Source: Bugula neritina | Taxonomy: Eukaryota; Bryozoa; Gymnolaemata; Cheilostomatida; Bugulidae | Reading direction: 5' to 3' | DNA length: 64,000 nt | Assembly: GCA_964035545.1 (NCBI GenBank) | Contig: OZ037765.1 | Span: 9,790,698-9,854,697, forward strand | Part shown: positions 42,309 through 55,100 of the stretch, in pieces | How the letters are laid out: every line of letters begins with the position of its first letter | Numbering within the stretch: position 1 is the first letter of the stretch | Translations under genes and position numbers: made by a program | Notes under the pieces: generated by a model | Told to the model about the DNA's origin: nothing | Seen by the model: the letters and a program-made list of their open reading frames with translations, nothing else | The model's database searches: none

Positions 42309-45300
42309 CTACAGATCTTGATCGGGAACATTAAATCGATTAGAGCTGGTACGAGCAATCAATTTTCCGCTACTTTGGTGTTGGCTTGCATCACCAAATA
42401 CATTAGTAAAAGATTTCTTAAGACGTTTTATATACTTTTCTAGACTTTGATTGCTACGGAAAGCCTCCTCTAGATGACGTTTTAACATTTCAACTTTTTC
42501 TTCCAAACTGCGTATTTTACATCTCAATTCATATTCAGCTTTTTGAGCTTTTTGTTGCTCATGATTTAGTTTGAGTTTTACTGCAGTCAGCTCGGATTCA
42601 TTAGAATGGAGTTTGCTACCATCTATTTTACTTTCTTCTATCCTTTCTCTTAGCAGCTCAATTTCTGTATCTTTAGCAGACATTTGAGTCGTCAGCATAT
42701 TGACTTGGTCATTATGCTGATCACTCTTTATTTTTAAACAGCTGTTTTCTATTTCATATTGTTTAGCATCTGAATACAATTTATCTACCTGTAAATTCAA
42801 CTGATTATTATTTTCTTGGTATTCATTACACTTTTGGTTTACCGAATCAAAACGTGATTTCAGGCAAGTATTTTCATTGCACATCTCCTGAAGCTTGTTT
42901 TCGTTGTCTGCTATTTTTTGCACCAATTCAGCGTTTCTATTTTGCATTTGTGTAAGTTGATTGGTCAATTCAGCTGTTTTGGCACCAAGCCCGTCAGAGC
43001 TACTCGAAGCGCTGAGAACATTTACAGGCTCGCACTTCATCTTTAGCTCACTTCCTGTGCCGCTACTCGCTTCTGCAGATTTTACGCAAGTTTCATACTG
43101 TGACTTGTACAATTCTCCCACTGAGTTGGCATGCTTTAGGTCCTGCTGAGCTATTGACAGCTTTTCTTCATCCAATTTCTTTTCATTTTGCAACATTTTC
43201 ACAGCAGACTTTAGTTTTGAATTTTCTTGTTGAAGTTGTTTGTATTGTATTATATTTTCATTCAACGAGGCGGAGAGTTTTTCTACATTGGCGTTCTGGC
43301 AAATAGAAGCCTGGTTATGTTGCTCAGTCTCATCTGCAATCTTATGTTTGAGCTTAAAATATTCAATCTCCAGCTGTGTGTAATTTTCTACAACTGTAGA
43401 TATTTGCTTTTGCTGCTGTTCTAGATCATTCTGCAGCTTTTTGACTTGTTTCTCACTGCTTTCTAACTTGTTAGCTGCACTACTTATTTGATCCGTGTAT
43501 TCTAGTCTACTCTTCTGGATCTCACTTTGCTTCCTCTGTACGTTTTCTCTAGCCTCTTGCAACTCTTCGCTAATAATCTCATTCATGTTGACTGCTTCAG
43601 ATATCTGGCAATTGAGATGATGAACCTTGTTGGTTTGTTCTCTTAGCTCCAGCTCATGACTGTTTTTAAGTTCATTTAGCTCACACTTGAATCGTTCTTG
43701 TAACTCAACCTTTTCAACCAGTAATTTTTGAATTTTCCCATGAAATAATTCTATTTCATTTAATAAAGGTTTTAAGTCTTGCTTCACTTTTTCTTGTAAG
43801 CAATTGTTTTCAGTTTCTAAGCCAATATTTTGTTTTTCTAATATTTTAAGTCTTGTGAAATACTCTTCAAGACGCTTTTGAAGCAATCCATTCTCTTCAT
43901 CAGCTTTTGCACGACATTTAGTTTTTATTTCTGCAATTTCTCGCTCTTTACTAATACTTATGTCAAGACTCTGACTCTTAAGCTTGCGTTGAAGCTGTGA
44001 GTGTTTTTCTTGTAGCTGTTCAAGATCTTTTTCTAGCTCTGCTATATAAGTTTCATGTGCTAATTTGGCTGCCTTGAGTTTTTCTGATTTAGCACGAGTT
44101 TGGCAAAGCATGTTGTTCAGCGTTGATATGTCGTTGTTTGCTTTAAACAGTTCAGCTTGAGTCGTCACTTGTTCAGATTCTAGCGAAGAAATTTTGTCAG
44201 TATTTGATCTATTTTCGGTGCTCAATTGGTTAATATTTTTTGTCAAACGATCTAACTGAGCTTGATGCTGTAGTTTCAAAGAAGCAAATACTTTTTGTTC
44301 TAACGAAGTTCTCGTGTGTTCAGATGTGGAGAAGCTCCGTTGCTTAAATCTTGACTCTATATTTGGACTTCTATTTACGGTAATGCAAGAATCTTCTTCT
44401 TTTTTAACTTGACTCGGACTTTTGTATAGCTTGCTACCATGTTCTAAAAATGCTAAGCTTTTATTGCTGTCCCACTTACATTCATCTAAATCATCTATAC
44501 CCACGTCTGCAAGCCTCTTTTCCATGCAGCTAATGGTATGTCTCTGAGCTGCATTGCGTCGTTGTAACTCCTTAACTTCATTTTCAAACTTCGTAGTAAC
44601 TCGATCTAACTCGGCTTTGATTTTCATATTTTCCACAGTTAAAATTTGATTACTACTTTCCTTCCTGGCTAACAACATTTTACTTATATTATCAGGACAT
44701 GTAGAGGCGTTCTCTGCTAGGCTATCATAACGACTGCTGATTACAGATTTATGTTTACTATTTTGTTCATCAAATCTGCTTTTTAAAAGCGTGTTTTCAC
44801 TGTTGAGTGCTTTTATTTGCTGCTCTAGAGTTATAATTTCACTTGTTTTTTCTGATAATGCAATTGAATGTTCTCTCTCTAAGTTTTCTTGCTGAGCAAC
44901 CAAAATAGCCTTACTACTTTCTTTTTTAGAGAGCAGTGCCTTCATTGATGGTATCATCTCAGATAAGGTTTTGCTTTTGTCGTGGGCATCTTTCGCTAGC
45001 TTGAGTTCTTCGTTTATGTCATTTAACTTCTGATTCAGCTCAGCATTTTCTTTAGCCATTTTCTGAATTTCAGATTTGGAAGTTTCGGAAATAGTTTCTA
45101 TTTCTGATTTTAGTTGGGCATTTATTTTAGTAAGTTCTAATGTTTCTTTCTCTTTTTCTAAAATTGTTGTGTTGCTTTCTTTATTAATATTTTGAGTTTT
45201 AGCTATCTGGCTTTGGTAATCGTTCATTAGCTGAGTTTGCACTTTTTGAAGGTTCTGAAGCTCATCTCTTAATGACAAATTTTTACAGTTTTTATCATCT

Positions 45301-48300
45301 ATATTTTTTTGTAATTCATCAGTTAGGCTTTTAAGATTACTAACTTCTCTTTGAAGTGCTACTTTTTCAATTTCAAAGCTTGATTTTAGTGAGTGGTTGC
45401 ACAACTTTTCTTTTTCTAATTCTTCAGAATGCTGGAGTTGCTTCTGGCATAGCTCTTGTTGATGTTGGGATTTAAGAGTTGTCAGCTTATCTCGTAGAGT
45501 TTCCAGCTCTGTGAGCATTTGTTGCTCTTTTTCTGAATTTGACATTTTCAATTCATTGTTTTTCTCAGCCAGCTTAATGAGTTTTTGTTGTAAAGTTTGA
45601 TTTTCTTTTATTTTCTTTTCAACTTCTTGACAATAGGTAACTAGCTCAATTTGAAGTTGCCCCTTCTGCTGCTGTAGGTGTTGAAACTGTTCTTTTAAAG
45701 GTACTATTTCAGACGCAGTTGTATGTTCTACGCATTTCAGTTTTTCTTCTAAAACTTTATTCGAGTTTTGCAACTCATTATTTTCTTGTTTTAATTTTTC
45801 CTTCTGATGTCTAATTATTTCTAATTCCTCATTAAAGCGATCACGTGCTGCCATATGTTGAGCTATGAGTCCTTGTTTATCCTCAAACACCATTTTTATC
45901 TGTATGACAAACAATAATAAATGAATTATATATAAGACCTGTAAAATTATTAGCATTTAACCTATTACACTTGTAATGTGATATATTTATACACTGTAGG
46001 GTATTTATATCATAAATCATAATGTATTAAGTAGTATACTATATTTATATTATCTTAACCCAAAATTATTGCAACAGCTATATATAGCTAGTCAAATTCA
46101 AAAAAACCCAATCATAACTCAGTCTGTAATATGAAATTATAGATAGTAGATATTCAAATAAGTTGTAAGTTGTATCGTATTCTACCATAAAAATTGTCAA
46201 TAATTTAATTTGCAGTTAAAAGCTCAGTTGTCTCATAATTTTATTGTAACTTTACACTTTTTGTAAAAAAAAACCATTAAATTCAAGTGCATGCTACTAT
46301 TAAGCTTATGTTGCAATTAGAAAAGGCATATGAATATTAGCACACTGATGTCTGCAGCTTTTATTAAATCTACAGTGTGTTATTTGTATTTTTTCAACTG
46401 CTCAGCCAAATAACTTAAAGCAATTTTAGCAACCTAATGTTATTATATATATTAGTAAATTCAAAGTCCAAACTAGTACAAAAAAATGAACTGCTTAGTG
46501 AAAACTTTACCGTTTTCTCTGCATATAATTTTGCTTCTTTTTCTTGTTCATAAAGGAGAGTCAGTTGTTTTAACTCATTTTGCTGCTCCATAGTCTGCTG
46601 CTGAAGATCTTTGTTAATCTCTTTAATTGATGTGTTTTCATTTTCTAATTGACATTTGAGTTCTGCTGAGTCCTGTTCAATCTGATTCTTTGATGTAACC
46701 AGGTTGGAAACTAAACTTTCCAATTCACCAACTTGAGTTGACTTTGAGTTTAGCAACTCTCGCATATCAGCAATTTTCGTTTCCGATTCTTTATTCTCAA
46801 AAATCAGTTGAGAATTTTTATCTTTTATCTTTTTCACATCTTGCTCAAACTCACGGCGATTCTTTTTTGCAGCAGCTAGTTGTAGCTGTAAACATGATAC
46901 TTTTTCTTTAGAATTTTCAATCATTTGATGGCTGTTTAAAAGTTGCTTGTTCTTAGCTTGCAACTCTTTTTCTAGGTTCCAAGTTGGTCTGGAACTATCA
47001 TCAGGATTGTCATTATACTTGTTCTTTTGATAGTGGCATTGGATAGCTGTTGGACTACTGAATATGTTATTATTTATGACGTTGGCGGCCGCCTTTGGTG
47101 GCGAGTAAGTTCTTGTTAACGGCATTGATATCTTTGGTGGTGAATTTATGCTAGCTGGAGCTAAGCAATACCTGGAAAATATAATAAATAAAACAATATT
47201 TTCTGGATGAATAATTTTATTAAATATAGTAACTTATTTAGGTGCAGCAGTGAAGAAATTGAGATCGTCTATGTTCTTAAAATTTCTTTATAGTTTTTGG
47301 TTTGGGGTGCGAGTTGAAATTTTTGCGAGAACGTAACTTCTTTTGCTACATTTCTAATTTAAAAATACAGGCTTTTCTCAATTTTTCTATTACTGCACCT
47401 ACCTCTAGTAAATGGCGTGTTTTAAATATTTCAGCTTTACCTGTTTTCAATATCTCTAGATGAAAGGTTAGAGTTCATTTCAAATCCAGCATTAAGCAGC
47501 AGACTGTCTCTACCCCGAAGCTCTGAGCTAGAGATGAACTGAGTAGAAGTGTTAGGGTCATTTCTTTCTCCGCCACTGTCAAAGGGGGCACCACAAGGAT
47601 CTAATGGGTCCATATCAAAGTATTGGTCTGTACTGACTACTTGAAAAACTGGCGAGTGTTCCGCTACCTTAGCACTGCTGAGATGACTAGTGCATGTACC
47701 ATCTTGCTCTATGCCGCTACATGCTATGTACAGTTGCTCCCAGAGCTCTAAAATATTGTCATATCATGTATCAAGACTGTAGTGATGAGTTTACTTAGTG
47801 GTCCCCATAGTGTAATAGATAGCACACTTGCTTGCAAGCCAAAGGTCACGGGTTCGAATCCCAGTGGAGGCAATTATTTTTCACAGACCCACACTGCAAG
47901 ACTTGAATTTTTAAGAGTATGAATTTTAAAACTGTCATGGAACATCACAATAATATGGTGAGTGAGTGAAGGGTAAAAAGTTACCGAACAGAAAGAATAC
48001 TTTGCAATAAGATAATGATGCAACTTGAAACATATTTATACTGAAAAAAGCACTTCTTTGCTGCCTACTTAACAACTTGGTGATATGTGTACTAATTTGC
48101 AATCCTAATGAACCAATTGTAGATACAAAATAAGCTGGTTATTTTGCTGTCAGCATTTGGGTGCTGCTTGTTCAATTAGTGTAACATACTACGATTTAGG
48201 GGCTTGCATGTGTGCTATCAAAAACTTATTAACAAATTGTTCACATACCACAATTAATAAAAATTAGTATTCATGTCTCCTCATCAACCATCAATTTATC

Positions 48301-48743
48301 CTTGCATATAGGCTACTATAATGTACTATAATATATTTGTGCAACGTTAAAGATCAATGAAAGTATATATATAGTTAGCCATATAGATATAACAGTAGCA
48401 CAATAATTTAATGATAACACCATATGTAAGATAGCTGTTAGAAACAGTGAATTATTACTGTTGGTCAAATTTGCGGTACAAGTAAAAAGTAAACAAAAGT
48501 TGGAAATCGCTGTAAACATGATTATACTTACCAGTTTATTTGAGAGGATTTTTTTAAATGAAACAATACAAATAAACTATTTATTTTCAAGACCTAAATA
48601 TCATTGTAAGACTTGGAATATCTATCAGAAACTGCAACCAACAATCAAACACAAACAACAATTTGGCACATTTTTTAACTCATTGTTATATTTATATTCT
48701 TTCTGGTTTGATGAATAAAAAGTAGCTCACCTTCGTCAACCAT
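42309..48743 (-). CDS. Large coiled-coil protein, 4 exons, 1,523 aa, family not identified
   Basis: Exons in transcript order: 48731-48743 (ATG GTT GAC GAA G), 47441-47747, 46511-47171, 42309-45899; junction phases 1, 2, 0 all fit, 4,572 nt. An in-frame stop lies 30 bases upstream of the ATG. Residues 1-106 start MVDEELWEQLYIACSGIEQD and are acidic and probably globular or partly disordered. Residues about 107-170 are Pro/Asn/Ser-rich. From about 173 to 1490 the sequence is almost continuous Glu/Lys/Gln/Leu heptads with breaks near 795-865 (contains FLEHGSKLYKSPSQVKKEE) and 1268-1300 (Ser/Gly-rich). A compact end (SLEKYIKRLKKSFTNVFGD) and a 26-residue polar tail follow. The third exon to last is unremarkable, but 1,196 residues come from one 3.6-kb exon. 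Composition suits a centrosomal, golgin or cytoskeletal scaffold; no signal peptide or membrane helix is seen. Confidence 0.85.
47241..47399 (+). mobile_element. TA-type MITE family, copy 3 (best defined)
   Basis: Lies in the intron between exons 2 and 3 of the coiled-coil gene. Left end GGTGCAGCAGTGAAGAAATT, right end (reversed) GGTGCAGTAATAGAAAAATT, both flanked by TA, as expected for a Tc1/mariner-type non-autonomous element. Other copies: 22010, 34084, 56990, 57955. Confidence 0.75.
47801..47872 (+). tRNA. tRNA-like gene or pseudogene (possible GCA anticodon)
   Basis: 72 bases with tRNA layout: acceptor GTCCCCA pairs with TGGAGGC at 6 of 7 positions, the D stem GTGT/GCAC pairs, the B box GGTTCGAATCC is perfect. 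The anticodon stem has mismatches (3 of 5 pairs) and the T stem only 3 of 5, so function is doubtful. If the loop is TTGCAAG the anticodon is GCA (Cys); an alternative register reads TGC (Ala). It lies in intron 1 of the coiled-coil gene on the opposite strand. Similar sequences at 22790 and 55265 suggest a tRNA-derived repeat. Confidence 0.4.
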
Positions 48744-50117
48744 CACAAAGTTCTCTGAAAGCTGCCAGATGTTGTGCTACTCCACCAGCTCTGCACCATA
48801 CTTTATTATATAACTTTGTCAAGTAACGGCTTTAGCCTCAAAATAAATATAACATGGTTTTAGACTTCAGTAAAATTTATTCATTTATAATGTTGATTGT
48901 GGCAAAATTTTCAATCTAGAAATGCTGGTAGAATTTATAAATATCAAGAATTATCTGCTATGATTTTTCCTATGATCAAATTTTATGCTTCGAATTTTCC
49001 AGGTAACCTTTACAAGCAATAATCAGTCAGGTTTGTTGGCTGTACTAACTAGTGGTATAATTATGACTTTATTACAAAAAAGTGCTATGAACAAATCTGC
49101 AGAAGTTCAATAAATAAAATTCTAACGATATCCTACAATGCTATAATATACCAAAATTTACCTGCTGTTATTTTTTTAGTTCTAAAAGCATGAAAAACTA
49201 TCAAGCCTTGAATTGACACGGCACCCTCTTCTATTTAATTTCTAAGCCCAAAAGCTTGAAAATCTAAGTTTTAAAGAAAACCTTATAATAATTTTTGCAG
49301 TACTTAGTGTAAAAAACCCACCATTGAAATTTTTTTATAAAGCTGCAAGTCACTCCCGTGAATCTTAGTTTAATTTATTATAAGCCTTATAAAAATTATT
49401 ACAATTTGAGTACTTGCTTTTAAAACTTTCTATTATTAGTAATATATGTATTCATGCAGTGGGAACTTTCATTTGTGACGCAGTATAACTGAAATTAATA
49501 ATAATTTAATTTGTTAAGGTTTAAAAATACATTCCATAGCACAAATATAAGACAACATATTTTGAATTGTTTGAAAAGCATACATGTATGTTGAAATTTT
49601 AACTTTTTTTATTTAAATTCATTCTTATGCTGAATGAAAGCCAATAGCTAAAATTTGCTATAAGAAGTCAAATTGTAAATTAAAGAAGGCAAGTTGCAAC
49701 CTACCAGTTTTTTCAGCTAAACTCCTACTTAGATAAACATGAAATTTAAATGAGAAGACAACTTTATTGCTTTACTTAAATGTAATATTGAACAAATCTT
49801 TGGAGCATTTTCCATGTTTTATTGTAATTTCTAATTTTTAAAGCTTTGAACTAATTTTCATATACATGTGTCGAATAAAACAAAAGCAGTTGAGTAGGTT
49901 TCAATACTTTCAGAAACTATGACACAGTGTAAAGATCTACTATGCACTAAAACCTGTTCACAATTTAAATTAATGTCGATAGAAAGTTATTTTCTTTTAC
50001 TTGGATCATTGAAAAATAAAAGCAGTATTTGAAGAGCAGGTTTTACAGCAGCAAATTTATGGCCTATCTTGAATTTATTTACAATTTAACTTTACGCTGC
50101 AGTGATTATTCTTAACT

Positions 50118-50275
50118 AATGTATAATATATACCATATATATAACATATAACCATATAATATACTATATACTATACCATATATATCATATATACCATAAT
50201 TATATACCATATACACCATATTTACCATATATATCATATAGCCTATATCATATATACTACATAATATATCGCATT
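50118..50275. repeat. Degenerate ATATACC low-complexity tract
   Basis: About 160 bases built from ATATACCATATAT-like units with frequent point changes. Confidence 0.7.
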
Positions 50276-50916
50276 AGCTAACTTGTATTATAAGCTTAAT
50301 CATTTAAAGTTATGCGTATATAAACATTAGCAGTTGTTGCCTCATTAGCTATGGGAACTTTAGCTGTTCTGCAGCTCTAATAATGGGCTTCGAGCAAGTT
50401 AGCCAAAATACAAGTCTATTGAAACGAACAGTTAAAATAATTTTACTATGTTTTTAAAGTTTGTATAAAAGTAGGCTTTACATAACATTCTGAAATTGTA
50501 TTAAAATAGGATATATGAAAGGGTCATTAGGTTCCATTTATTTCATGGTAGAAACTAATATGCTCATTACTCATGTGATTAGCAGGATAATAATGATAAC
50601 CAACTGGAAGATTGCATGTCTCTGGCTGTGGAACTGAAGGATGAGGCAGATAAGCTGAACATAAACTTCTAGCTTACCTCTGCTTAAAAATTGGTTTTTT
50701 ATCCTTTCAGTGAAAGATTATCATAATTAAGGCCCTGTCTAAGCCTATAATATAAATATAGATTATTATCTGTTGATAAGAGCTCAAAGTAAATTGAATG
50801 CTTGAAATTTTGCCTATTAAATTGATTAGCTAGTTTTATTACCTGCCGAGGTTTGCCTGTTACAACCTAACCGCTAAGTGAGCATGACAGCACTATGCCA
50901 GCTTGCCTTGCATGTC

Positions 50917-51089
50917 AAACTCACGTGCGTTTATAGTCGCAATTCCTGTGAGAACCCCTGATGAAAAAGGTCTGTTTTCTATTGTGGCACAGAGGCAATT
51001 CCTGTTCTAACATCACCAAGGGCCTTTCTGGGATTCGAACCACTGACCTTGTATTTACTAAGCCAATGATTAGCCCACAGCTGCTCCGA
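50917..51089 (-). mobile_element. tRNA-derived SINE, copy 2
   Basis: Minus strand: GCAGCTGTGGGCTAATCATT head, B box GTGGTTCGAATCCCAG, then AAAGGCCCTTGGTGATGTTA and the end CAGGAATTGCGACTATAAAC, the same blocks as at 11103 and 60275. Confidence 0.75.
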
Positions 51090-51984
51090 TTGCATGTGAA
51101 GTTTTTCCGATATGATGTATTCTGATTGATGCATATGATTGCAGCTGATCTATAGCAGGAACAACATCCGTGACTATTTGTTTCAAAAGCTAAGAAAGAA
51201 AGAAGTGAGAATGGTGACCTCACTAATTTCTAATCACTAAGCCATTTGGAGAGTCAGTTTGAATATGCTGGCATAGCAATGCTCAGTTTATACAAACTAT
51301 TACACTTTCGAAAAAAAACAGAAGCTGATGATATTCAAAACTACAAGATTAGAACCAAAAAAATTATTTCTTTCCTTCTGACTTCAGCTATAAAATATTT
51401 TGTTCATTTAAAGCTTGATTAGGAAAATAATGCTGTGTCTTGCAAAAAGTAAAAGCTATAAATTATTTCTACTAGTATATCACATTTTTTCTGTATATTT
51501 TACTCTAATCTACTTATTTAGTTATAAGTTTGGTTTAGTTTTAATCATGCAAAATACGCATTAACCGCAATCTTCTGACATTTTATTCTTAAAAAACCTT
51601 TGATTTAATATAATCTTTTTAAAACAGCTCTGCTTCCAGAACTTGTGGCCTAGTCGTAGATTTCAACTCTATCAGTCTTATTGAAAAGATTAAAAATTTA
51701 TTTACTAAAGATTATTTGCTCTACAAAAACGGTTCTCAACTGTTAACTTTAAAAACTCAATTTTCAAATTTTTACCAAAGTGCTGCAAACAGATACCAAT
51801 AGTCATGAAAACACTTGTGACACTCCATAAATAGCAAGCTAATATTTTTTATATTATATTCGTTATCTGTCTCAATGTAGCGTTATAGCCGTCAATTACG
51901 TGTGATACTTAGTCAAAAAGCCTTACCTAAATCTCAAGTTACATGACTTTTCATATCGTTCATAAAACTCTTAGTAGAAAACAA

Positions 51985-51990
51985 TTTATT
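51985..51990 (-). terminator. Poly(A) signal of carbonic anhydrase C
   Basis: AATAAA on the minus strand about 175 bases beyond the predicted CA-C stop. Confidence 0.4.
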
Positions 51991-52162
51991 TTACAAAAAA
52001 AGTTGTAATATAAATAATCAAAAATGTCCCACATCAAAAGTTTTATCCAATAAAAGTAATGTATGCCAGTAATCCATTGTACCCAGTAATTAAAAGACAA
52101 GGAATGCATGCATCATATCAACAGTTGAAGAAAAGCTATTAGATATAAAGGGTTGTGTAAGA

Positions 52163-55100
52163 TCAGCCCCGTAAGTTTCTACATCTTCTGCTGTTTCTCG
52201 GTCTACAACCAGCTCTTCCTCTTCTACCTCTCCTACCTCTTCTTCTTCTTGGCCTCTGAACAATCACAGCAACATAAACTACTATTACTAATGCATACTG
52301 CTAGGCAAGGTTAAACAGACGTGAGCGTACTTAGAACATTGAGGGGTAAACAACTACCTATATACAATTAAAGTGCAGTAAAATCTTGACATACCCTGTT
52401 GTTTCTTCGAGTGGGTTGAGTCTCAAAAAATTGTACAAGTCTACTTCCAAGAGGCTGAACTGCTCTGAAGAAGTTAACACCGAAGCTCGTGTTTGCTTGA
52501 GTTCGAATGATTTGCATCTAAAAGAAGAGTAGCATACAATTTTGCTTCAACTGTGATGACTACTTCGATAATAGGAAAAGTCGTTGTATCCTCTAATGAT
52601 TTTTTATAAGTTTGTGAATTTTAAGTCTCACATTCTGTTAGCAAGAAATAGGCGGACATATGTTATCTTCATTATGAGAAATTTAGTTATTTAAACAAAA
52701 TTTGTTCTTCAGTCCAAGTTTAGTTCTAATGAATCGATTAGAAACTTGCATTAAGCATAGTGCTAGCAAAACTTAAACTCAGATAAAAGATAGTAAAGGA
52801 ATTTTACCTGACGAGCAGAGATGCCTATGGGTTCAGTGAATACAGTCCATAATACAATTTCTTGACATCCGGGAGTTGTCAGTCCACCAAAGTACCGATA
52901 ATAACTGCTTTTTATAGCTGATGATACAAAATCCGTAGCTCTAACCTTTACTCCAGACACTAAAAAATACAATTTATAGAATTTTTGCTGCATTTTCATG
53001 CCAAGCAACAACTTAAAAAAACAGATTTAATTTAACCAAAGTTTCATAACAGAACAACGATTTGTTTCTAACCTCTCGATGTATCTACCATACATCCTAC
53101 TTTTAGTAAACGTATTTTATAAGCATTGAAAATATAACACATGTTGGTATCTATTTTACTGCAAAGCATTTTGAGGTTACAAACAACATGAAGGTTGATA
53201 TATATTTTGTACATATGTATTTAGGGTATGCATCAGCATGCCTACACACAACACACACATTAAGGCAATCACAACACACCCAGCACACAAGCATATTAGT
53301 ATGCGTGCAAGAAAATGCAACACATTCTGCTCACCTTCAAAGTCACTATCTTGTCGTACAGCCAAGACAGCATTAATAATTGCATTTAACTGTGGATTAT
53401 CTTGTACCTGAAGCTACAATAAAAATAAATAATAACATTAACCATGATGTTCGCACAAATCACAAAATTAACAGCAAGACTTGCAAGTAAAATAATATAC
53501 CTGAAAGAAAAATCCTACAGCTGCGAGAGCATCACTGGCTCCTGAAGCAACAGCGTCTCCTATTGTTGCATATTGGGAGTCTTTATGAACGAAATGAATC
53601 TGTAAAGTATCAAAGGAGATTTACAACTAAGCTCTAAATACTACATTACATTGTAAATCAGCATACAAGTGTAGGCAACTTCACCTCCATAGGGAATGAT
53701 CTCCCATTAAGTAAATGCTCGCTGCCAATGCTATTGTCAGCTCCCCAGTGGAAATGGAACTGTACTATATCATATACTGTTCCTAGACCACCTCCTGCTG
53801 TAGACATAGACTGACCACTTTCTAGACTGAATTTCACTGCAAATATAGACATGCCACATGCACTACGATATGATTATATTTACATCAACTATTATTGATA
53901 ATCAAAATGCAAGTGATTTTTTTGAGAACCTTTTAACTCAATATTTTTTTTGAAAAATACAGTATTATCAACAAATTTAATATGCCAAACATTAGGTCAT
54001 GCAAATCGGAGTTGTGTCTTTTTATAAAAATAAGTAAAATTAGAATGGTTCTATAAACAGCTCCAAGTTGGGGTGACTGAGTACAGTAGTTTGGGTTTTT
54101 GAGTTTGAAGTTAGAGTAAAAAATATATATGTATACAGTACTTTATGGTAACTTCTAAATACTTCACATATGTTACAGTGTTGCATACAGTGCATATGCT
54201 ACAATGCTCACCAGTATAATGTTCATCCTTGACTTTCCAAGAGTTATCTCTATTCCAATTATTCAGCACCCATGGAAGAGCTCTTGTTCTCACGAAGCCA
54301 GGTCCAGCTGACAGCAGGTTGATTGGTGAGTTTCTGGTTCCTCCACATGTCGGGAAGTTGGTGCTCCATGCGTTCGGACCTGTTGAGTATTCACCAAATA
54401 AAGTTTGGAAGCATGTCTATAATAATATGAACACAATCAGCCTGTCAATATTATGGTAGCCAATAGCATACGCTTTTTTGTGAAGCAAACAGTCGTGCTA
54501 TGTATGTATAGTTGTCAACTTCCTAATATAACAGGTATCATTAAAACTAAAATGCTTATAGTACTAACCTTTTACTAAATCGCTGAGAATATAATTCCAT
54601 TCTACAACAAAAACATAAACAATTATGGAATGGACTGTAGAAAACTAGTAAGCGCTTATGATTTACAAGAAATTGTCACAAAACATATACATGCACACAA
54701 ACTCATAATAAAGTATATTTACAGTTTAATATATTAAATGTAGGAAAGGACAACTCTTGAATTATTTAAAGTCATCTCTCATTATTATATCACATTTGAA
54801 AATTTTACTAGTCTAGACTGATTTAGGCAGGTGCATACTCTATGTTTTTAAAGATCTCATGACTAAAACAATTTGGTTTTTTCTCTATGCAAGTTATTCT
54901 CAGCATACTACTATGGGAGATGATTTTAAAGCAATTACTGTAACACCTGCATACTTGTAATGTAGTATATAGGAGCATGGGCATCATGTATGACAGAGAT
55001 TGTAATTGCAAAAATTATAATTTAGATGAGCTAAATAATCAAAATAAAATTCCAGCTTCTATCATGAAGTTCATTACAATTGTTCTTTGTTAAAAGGAAA

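Larger units (their letters stand above)
48744..51984. other. Intergenic region between the coiled-coil gene and CA-C
   Basis: Non-coding 3.2 kb, containing an ATATACC-type low-complexity stretch (50118-50275) and a SINE (50917-51089). The open frame overlapping the SINE (50921-51223, minus) is not a gene. Confidence 0.5.

Noticed and set aside
50921-51223. 100-residue minus-strand frame
   Set aside because: It overlaps the SINE and reads through its tRNA-like head.
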